Part shown: piece by piece, positions 59,516 through 64,000 of the stretch
Position numbering within the stretch: the first letter of the stretch is position 1
Layout: every line of letters begins with the position of its first letter
Assembly (NCBI GenBank): GCA_025454835.1
Contig: JALONQ010000006.1
Span: 49,111 to 113,110, forward strand
Reading direction: 5' to 3'
From: Bacteroidota bacterium
Lineage (GTDB): Bacteria; Bacteroidota; Ignavibacteria; UBA10030
DNA: 64,000 nucleotides
The notes under the pieces: generated by a model
Databases searched by the model: none
What the model was told of the DNA's origin: nothing
The model's input: only the letters and a program-made list of their open reading frames with translations
Program-made: the position numbers and the translations under genes

Positions 59516-59584
59516 ATTGCCGTTGCTCAGACGGTCCGTTCCACCCTCCGCTGTTCACCTTACGCCATGGCCGGCCCCACTGTC

Positions 59585-59636
59585 CTATTATCTATTCTCT
59601 ATTCTCCATTCTCTATTCACTCTTCTTGCTATTCTC
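59585..59636 (+). repeat. CTATTCT tandem array
   Basis: CTATTAT, CTATTCT, CTATTCT, CCATTCT, CTATTCA and CTATTCT units before the DASS transporter gene. Another short-word array. Confidence 0.6.
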
Positions 59637-59679
59637 CGCCCCACAACGGAACTTCGTCATTCATTTCTTCACACCCAAC

Positions 59680-61194
59680 ATGGCACCAACATCACCCGAC
59701 GGCCCGCTCGGGCCCGAACTCAGCGAGGCGGAACGGCGGTTCGAATACTGGCGCAGGAAAAGCGGCTTATGGCTGGCCCCGGCTCTTTTCCTGATTGTCT
59801 GGCTCCTCCCGCTCGACCTTCCGGCGGAGCAGCACCGGCTGGTGTCGGTTCTGGCGTTGATCGTCGTGCTGTGGGTCACTGAAGCCCTGCCATTGGCTCT
59901 GACGGGCCTTCTGGCCCCCGTCATGATGGTGCTGACCGGTGTCGTCCCCGTGGCAAAGGCCTTCGCTCCGTTCGCGGACCCGATCATGTTCCTGTTCATC
60001 GGGGCGTTCGTTCTGGCCAAGGGGATCCAGCTGCACGGACTCGACCGCCGGTTCGCGTATGCCGTCCTGACGCACCCGTTCGTCGGTAACCGGCCATCGC
60101 GGATCCTGTTCGCCTACGGGCTGGTCTCGCTCCTCATCTCGATGTGGATCTCGAACACCGCCACGGTGGCGATGCTCTTCCCGATCGGCCTGGCGATCAT
60201 CAGGATGCTCAAACATGTCGACCCGTCGATCCTGTCGACGCGCTACCCGAGCGGACTGATGCTCATGACCGCCTTCGCGGCGGCGATCGGCGGGCTTGCA
60301 ACGCCGGTGGGAACGCCGACAAATCTTATCGGACTCGGGTTCGTGCGGCGTCAGCTCGGCGTCGACATCGCCTTCTTCGACTGGATGTTGTTCGCCGTTC
60401 CGATCGTGATCGTGCTGTTCATGGGGCTGTACGTGTATCTCAACACTCTGTGCCGGACGGGAACGAAAGAGATCGCCGGCATGGACCGGCTGTTGCGGTC
60501 GGAGCGATCGGCACTGGGCCCGCTTTCGATCGCCGAGCGGAACACGATGCTGGCCTTCGGCGTGGCGGTGGCGTTGTGGGTGTTGCCGGGGTTCCTGGCG
60601 ATCGGATACGGCAATGACCATCCGGTGACGCAGGCCGTGTCGCGCCACATACCCGAGAGCATTGCGGCGTTGATCGGAGCAGTGCTATTGTTCTTTCTGC
60701 CCGTCGACCGGGCCCGCGGGAGTTTTACTCTGACGGTCGGACAAGCGCTCGACATCGACTGGGGGATCCTGGCCATGTATGGCGGCGGGATCGCGCTCGG
60801 ACAGACCGTGTTCGACCTTGGGTTGGCCGGTTCGATCGCAGGCATGCTGGGTCCGGTCGTTCCGTCAGAAGGGGTCGGTCTGACGGCCGTCTCCGCCGGC
60901 ATCGCCACGCTCGTCTCGGAGTTGACGTCGAACGTGTCGAGCGCGAACATGGTGGTGCCGCTCGTGATCGCTTTGGCGGGTCAAGGCGGATTGACCGCGG
61001 CCTTGGCGGCAACGCTCGCCTCGTCGCTCGGGTTCATGCTCCCCATCTCCACCCCGACGAATGCGATTGTCTACAGTTCTGGATATATTCCGTTGGGCCG
61101 GATGGTGCGGTACGGGTTGTTGCTCGACCTGCTGGGGTTCCTCGTCATCCTGCTTGGCTCGCTGATCCTGATCCCCACCTCCTCTCCTCTCTGA
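59680..61194 (+). CDS. DASS/SLC13-family anion:Na+ symporter
   Basis: 504 residues, about twelve membrane helices. WVTEALPLALTGLLAPV, ISNTATVAMLFPIG (SNT motif of the sodium/carboxylate site), GTPTNLIGLGF and FMLPISTPTNAIVYSSG are the repeats of the family. It probably takes up dicarboxylates with sodium. The ATG at 59680 is followed by a short cytosolic tail. Confidence 0.92.
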   Translation: MAPTSPDGPLGPELSEAERRFEYWRRKSGLWLAPALFLIVWLLPLDLPAEQHRLVSVLALIVVLWVTEALPLALTGLLAPVMMVLTGVVPVAKAFAPFADPIMFLFIGAFVLAKGIQLHGLDRRFAYAVLTHPFVGNRPSRILFAYGLVSLLISMWISNTATVAMLFPIGLAIIRMLKHVDPSILSTRYPSGLMLMTAFAAAIGGLATPVGTPTNLIGLGFVRRQLGVDIAFFDWMLFAVPIVIVLFMGLYVYLNTLCRTGTKEIAGMDRLLRSERSALGPLSIAERNTMLAFGVAVALWVLPGFLAIGYGNDHPVTQAVSRHIPESIAALIGAVLLFFLPVDRARGSFTLTVGQALDIDWGILAMYGGGIALGQTVFDLGLAGSIAGMLGPVVPSEGVGLTAVSAGIATLVSELTSNVSSANMVVPLVIALAGQGGLTAALAATLASSLGFMLPISTPTNAIVYSSGYIPLGRMVRYGLLLDLLGFLVILLGSLILIPTSSPL

Positions 61195-61201
61195 GCCACA
61201 C

Positions 61202-61705
61202 ATGGAGCGCGCAGGCAACATTCGAATTCATTTGGCGGTCCTGACGGTCGTGTTGCTGATGGCAGCCGGCTGTAACCGTCCGGCCAAACAGCAGTCATCG
61301 ATACCAAGCGACATGTTCACGAAGCACGGCACCCTGACCTTTGTGCGGGCTGACGGGACGGAGGCGGCCACGATCGACATTGAGATCGCCGACACGCCGC
61401 AGAAGCGCGAGACGGGACTGATGGGGCGTCCGACGCTTGGCGAGCGCCAGGGGATGCTGTTCATCTTCGAGCAGGAGCAGGATCTGGCCTTTTGGATGAT
61501 GAACACGATGATCTCGCTGGACATGCTGTTCGTGGATGGCCGGAACGAGATCGTGACGATCCACAGCCGTACGGAGCCGTTCTCGACCGAGAGTTATCCG
61601 GCGACGAAGCCGGGTCGGTATGTGGTGGAGGTGAATGCGGGGTATTGTGAGGCCAATGGGATTCAAGTGGGGGACAAGATCAGGTTCGAGAGAATGGCCA
61701 AGTGA
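61202..61705 (+). CDS. DUF192 lipoprotein
   Basis: 167 residues. Lipobox AAGC with Cys near residue 23, then a DUF192 domain (about 45-165) with the family blocks QKRETGLMGRP, GMLFIFEQ, FWMMNTMISLDMLFVD and YVVEVNAG. DUF192 has no established function. It starts 7 nt after the transporter. Confidence 0.87.
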   Translation: MERAGNIRIHLAVLTVVLLMAAGCNRPAKQQSSIPSDMFTKHGTLTFVRADGTEAATIDIEIADTPQKRETGLMGRPTLGERQGMLFIFEQEQDLAFWMMNTMISLDMLFVDGRNEIVTIHSRTEPFSTESYPATKPGRYVVEVNAGYCEANGIQVGDKIRFERMAK

Positions 61706-61745
61706 GAATTTCGAATTTCGGATTGTCGATTGCGGAATATCAGAG
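61701..61745 (+). repeat. array with GATTGTCGATTGCGGAATATC
   Basis: TTTCGAATTTCGGATTG words run into GATTGCGGAATATC (61728-61741), which occurs again exactly at 62231-62244. The two copies bracket the AsnC-domain gene. Confidence 0.6.
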
Positions 61746-61910
61746 TTGAGCACAGAAAGGCTCTGACCTGGAAGGATATTCTCTGCCACCGCCTTCCAAT
61801 TGACCATTTACCCCCTCGACTCCTCCTCGACTCGGACCTCCGGTCCTCGCTCGGAGTCGCTCGGGGCGGAGCATTCACTATCACCCTCGCAGATATCAAT
61901 CGAATTCCAA

Positions 61911-62189
61911 ATGGTTACAGCCATCGTGCTTCTTTCCACCGAACGTGACGCCACGAACCGCGTGGCTGAGGCTCTGGCTGGCACGCCGGGGATCAGCGAG
62001 GTGTATTCGGTTGCCGGGCGGTATGATCTGGCGGCCATTGTTCGGGTGCCGACGAACGAGGCCTTGGCCGAGGTCGTGACCGAGCGGATCCGGGCCGTCG
62101 CCGGCATCACGGCATCCGAGACCCTGATCTCCTTCCGGGTCTTCTCGAAACATGACCTGGACAGCATGTTCTCGATAGGAGCGGAATAA
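61911..62189 (+). CDS. stand-alone Lrp/AsnC ligand-binding (RAM) domain protein
   Basis: 92 residues, only the RAM domain (GISEVYSVAGRYDLAAIVRVP, GITASETLISFRVF) without DNA-binding helix-turn-helix. Such proteins form rings that bind amino acids and may adjust full-length Lrp proteins. The ATG at 61911 is the only start at the domain edge. Direct repeats of 14 bp flank it. Confidence 0.85.
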   Translation: MVTAIVLLSTERDATNRVAEALAGTPGISEVYSVAGRYDLAAIVRVPTNEALAEVVTERIRAVAGITASETLISFRVFSKHDLDSMFSIGAE

Positions 62190-62199
62190 AGGCAGGAGT

Positions 62200-62246
62200 G
62201 GCTCAGAGGAATTGCGGAGTGCGGAATGAGGATTGCGGAATATCTT
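62200..62246 (+). repeat. GGAATTGCGGAGTGCGGAATG array
   Basis: GAATTGCGGAGTGCGGAATG and GATTGCGGAATATC words in direct tandem. The last 14 bp equal 61728-61741. Together with the element at 62286 it fills the first half of the 358-nt gap between the AsnC-domain gene and the recombinase. Confidence 0.65.
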
Positions 62247-62285
62247 TGAATCTACCGAGTCTGAAGCCTCTTGAGTCTCCCCCTT

Positions 62286-62350
62286 TCTTGGCGCTTGGGA
62301 TTTGAGAATTAGTCTTGGAGCTTGGATCTTCGCGCTGGTCAAGCGCCAAG
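62286..62350 (+). repeat. perfect 11-bp inverted repeat CTTGGCGCTTG
   Basis: CTTGGCGCTTG (62287-62297) and CAAGCGCCAAG (62340-62350) are exact inverse complements with a 42-nt middle containing CTTGGAGCTTGG. It shares 13 bp (62286-62298) with 50007-50019, so it is a member of a dispersed family. Confidence 0.75.
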
Positions 62351-62375
62351 TACCAAGATGGATCTCCCCACCCGC

Positions 62376-62407
62376 TTGACATCGACACGAAAAACCCTCT
62401 AATTGGG
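62376..62407 (+). promoter_or_regulatory. candidate promoter of the recombinase
   Basis: TTGACA (62376-62381), then TAATTGGG (62400-62407) 21 nt after the TTG. It suits the FCB pattern and, with TCTAAT at 62398, loosely the sigma-70 type. Transcription would begin near 62412, giving a leader of about 135 nt. Confidence 0.4.
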
Positions 62408-62507
62408 CGCATCCACGGGGGGATGCCATTGGAGAGGTGTGTCCATGGAGTCGCCCCCAACTGATGACCCGCGTTAAGAATTCCCCCCAAGGGTTCTTGA
62501 GCGGGTC
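62403..62507 (+). promoter_or_regulatory. structured leader upstream of the recombinase
   Basis: TTGGGCG (62403-62409) can pair with CGCCCCCAA (62452-62460), enclosing ATCC/GGAT and CCAT/ATGG mini-stems, a possible three-way junction. GACCCGC (62466-62472) then pairs with GCGGGTC (62501-62507), with AAGAA/TTCTT inside. Could be an attenuator or recombination site. No known riboswitch is recognised. Confidence 0.4.
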
Positions 62508-62547
62508 TTCGCGTTTTGAGCGATCTTCTTCAAATGAGGGGGGAAGC

Positions 62548-63447
62548 ATGGACAGGTATTCACGGCCGAGCGGCTTGTTGCAGGTCATGCGGGATGAACT
62601 GCGACTACGCAACTACAGCCCGAGAACGGTCAAGGCGTACTTGAGTTGTGTGCGTTCGTTTGCGCGTTACATCGCTCCCCTTCTGCCGCGGGATGCCAAG
62701 GTGGAGCACATTCGGGCATATCTGCTGTATCTTCTGGAGGAAAAAGAGAGTCCAGCGGGGACGGTGAATCAAGTTTACAACGCGTTGAGATTTCTTTATG
62801 AGGAGCTGTATCAGCGGCCGTTGGTGATACGTGATCTTCCGCGGCCCAAGAAGGAGCGGCGGTTGCCGGTGGTGTTGTCGGTTGAAGAAGTGCGGAGGTT
62901 GCTGGACGCGCCGACAAATCCGAAGCATCGGCTCATGTTATCGTTGTTGTATTCGGCCGGATTGCGGTTGGGGGAGTTGGTGAGGTTGAGGCCGGAGGAT
63001 CTTGATCGGGATCGGCGGACGATTCACGTTCTACAGGGCAAGGGTGCGAAGGATCGGCGGACGATCCTCGCGCCGTCGGTGATGGAGCGCGTGGATGCAT
63101 ACATTGGATACGCCCGGCCGATGGAGTATCTGTTTGAAGGCACGACGCCCGGTGAACCGTACAGTCCACGGAGTGTTCAGAATGTCTTTGAAGCTGCCTT
63201 GTTGAAGGCGGGGATCAAGAAGAAGGCGAGTGTCCATTCACTTCGCCACGCCTTTGCGACGCATCTGTTGGAGCAGGGAACGGACATACGGTACATCCAA
63301 GAACTTCTTGGTCATGCAAGCCTGAAGACGACCGAGATCTACACACACGTGGCGAACAAGGTGGTGCAGAACATTCGAAGTCCGATCGAGGCTCTGGAAC
63401 TGGCAGAGGACGAGACTGAAGTGGACGACACGTCTGAAGATTCATAG
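62548..63447 (+). CDS. tyrosine recombinase/integrase (XerC/D-like)
   Basis: 299 residues. A SAM-like N-terminal core-binding domain (about 10-95) is followed by the catalytic domain: Arg in SAGLRLGEL, Lys in GKGAKDR, HSLRHAFATHLL (HxxR), LGHASLKTTEIYTH with His and the Tyr nucleophile. All active residues are present. The tail NIRSPIEAL is like that of integron integrases, but the extra helix insert of IntI is absent. A GAGGGGGG site precedes the ATG. It most likely moves or resolves a mobile element whose edge is near the window end. Confidence 0.92.
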   Translation: MDRYSRPSGLLQVMRDELRLRNYSPRTVKAYLSCVRSFARYIAPLLPRDAKVEHIRAYLLYLLEEKESPAGTVNQVYNALRFLYEELYQRPLVIRDLPRPKKERRLPVVLSVEEVRRLLDAPTNPKHRLMLSLLYSAGLRLGELVRLRPEDLDRDRRTIHVLQGKGAKDRRTILAPSVMERVDAYIGYARPMEYLFEGTTPGEPYSPRSVQNVFEAALLKAGIKKKASVHSLRHAFATHLLEQGTDIRYIQELLGHASLKTTEIYTHVANKVVQNIRSPIEALELAEDETEVDDTSEDS

Positions 63448-63482
63448 TCGGGACTTTCCACGCATTGGGGTCTTTGTCCCGA
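63448..63482 (+). other. inverted repeat just after the recombinase
   Basis: TCGGGAC (63448-63454) and GTCCCGA (63476-63482) are perfect inverse repeats 21 nt apart, starting at the recombinase stop. No T-run follows, so it may be a recombination or att-related site rather than a terminator. Confidence 0.35.
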
Positions 63483-63577
63483 GACAAGACACAACTACAT
63501 CCTAGTTAGTCACAGTCAGTCACACCGTATTCGCCCACGACGGCGGTGTAGGTTCGTTTCTTGGTTTCAGTATTCTA

Positions 63578-63847
63578 ATGGTCTTCGTCGGACTTCTTTA
63601 TGCGGGGATTCTGGATGTTTCCACTAAGCTCCAGCTTGCCATCTTCTTTTCTGGAGTTGTCGTCGAAGTCGTTTACATGTATCTACGAAACCTGATCCTT
63701 GGCAGATCTGATATTTTTCTAGAGTGGGTCGACTTTTTTATCATGCTTGCCCTTGTTTCCGCTACCTCATTTGGACTCGCACGATTGAACAAACGGACAC
63801 AGCAACGTTCGGATCGATCGGACCTGGAGGACGCACCCAGAGAATGA
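63578..63847 (+). CDS. small membrane protein, unknown
   Basis: 89 residues with two or three membrane segments (about 3-34 and 48-66) and a charged C-terminus. No family recognised. Its composition is visibly less G+C-rich than surrounding genes, and no ribosome site is clear. It is followed within 60 nt by an attC-like core, like a gene cassette. Transfer is likely. Confidence 0.5.
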   Translation: MVFVGLLYAGILDVSTKLQLAIFFSGVVVEVVYMYLRNLILGRSDIFLEWVDFFIMLALVSATSFGLARLNKRTQQRSDRSDLEDAPRE

Positions 63848-63898
63848 GAACGTTGATGCATTCGGTCGCTTGACGTGATATTCTGCTACGCTCCGGCG

Positions 63899-64000
63899 GC
63901 CTAACCGTGCAATAGTGCTGCACTGCGCTTAACAGCGGCAACAACGGCGCTCACCAGACGGAGATCAATACCGCTCCACGGTTTTGCTCGCGGACTTGGC
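63899..64000 (+). other. attC-like sequence, cut by the window end
   Basis: GCCTAAC (63899-63905) matches the RYYYAAC core of an attC site, and GTGCA/TGCAC (from 63907) can form an inner stem. The matching GTTRRRY core is not in the window, so the identification is incomplete. Confidence 0.25.

Noticed and set aside
62548..63447. Integron integrase IntI
   Set aside because: The tail resembles IntI but the additional helix insert between the Lys and HxxR motifs is missing, so only XerC/D-like recombinase is supported.

Overview
The window is a compactly coded, G+C-rich bacterial chromosome segment. Several independent features point to the Bacteroidota/Ignavibacteriota/Chlorobiota (FCB) side of the tree. 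There is a PorZ-like propeller protein with a type IX secretion-like C-terminus, a small PUR-domain (DUF3276) protein, a fused OlsF-type ornithine-lipid acyltransferase, and two S23-type four-helix-bundle genes. Candidate promoters repeatedly show TTG, about 20 nt, then TAnnTT, which is the Bacteroidota -33/-7 pattern. The exact phylum is inference; the high G+C argues for a deep or non-classical member rather than a Bacteroides-like genome. No rRNA, tRNA or CRISPR array was found.

Layout. 0.2-13.1 kb (+): a receiver-kinase, an NtrC-type regulator, SixA and a lipoprotein RidA lead into a histidine-degradation cluster (hutU, hutI, ftcD, fchA). That cluster is interleaved with a very large CHASE3/PAS hybrid kinase carrying an Hpt domain and with a DUF429 protein. 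hutH is not in the window. 13.2-25.5 kb (-): a long lipid-synthesis cluster (yceD, rpmF, plsX, fabH, fabD, fabG, acpP, fabF, rnc) continues closely spaced into gcvP, a CoA-binding protein, a BamA/TamA-like barrel and rsmE. 25.8-30.7 kb (-): the DUF3276 protein, the PorZ-like protein, ribH, a PHP phosphoesterase and a Crp/Fnr regulator. 30.8-40.9 kb (-): one apparent operon of nine tightly coupled genes running fni, polyprenyl synthase, a small unknown ORF, HPr, EI, Pgi/Pmi-type isomerase, a protease-propeller-barrel fusion, a PQQ-propeller lipoprotein and a PEGA-like membrane protein. 41.0-49.2 kb (+): a sugar nucleotidyltransferase, metK and ahcY with an S23-type gene between them, then an arsenic operon (arsR, a redox thiol protein, a permease, arsC, acr3) followed by a CPBP-family membrane protein.

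49.3-64.0 kb (+ except one gene): an accessory-looking stretch. It holds a hypothetical protein, three genes each broken by one missing base (two alpha/beta hydrolases and a BaiN-family flavoprotein), a MacA-like adaptor with two MacB-like permeases and no ATPase, olsF, a DASS transporter, a DUF192 lipoprotein and a lone AsnC ligand-binding domain. It ends with a tyrosine recombinase, then a less G+C-rich small membrane protein and an attC-like sequence cut by the window edge.

The most unusual pattern is a set of degenerate short-unit repeat arrays in the gaps, mainly from 43 to 62 kb. They are often arranged as inverted pairs. Two pairs enclose the two S23-type genes, each inserted inside an otherwise ordinary operon, and a third pair encloses only a terminator and promoter. 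They look like one class of insertion element built from different short words.
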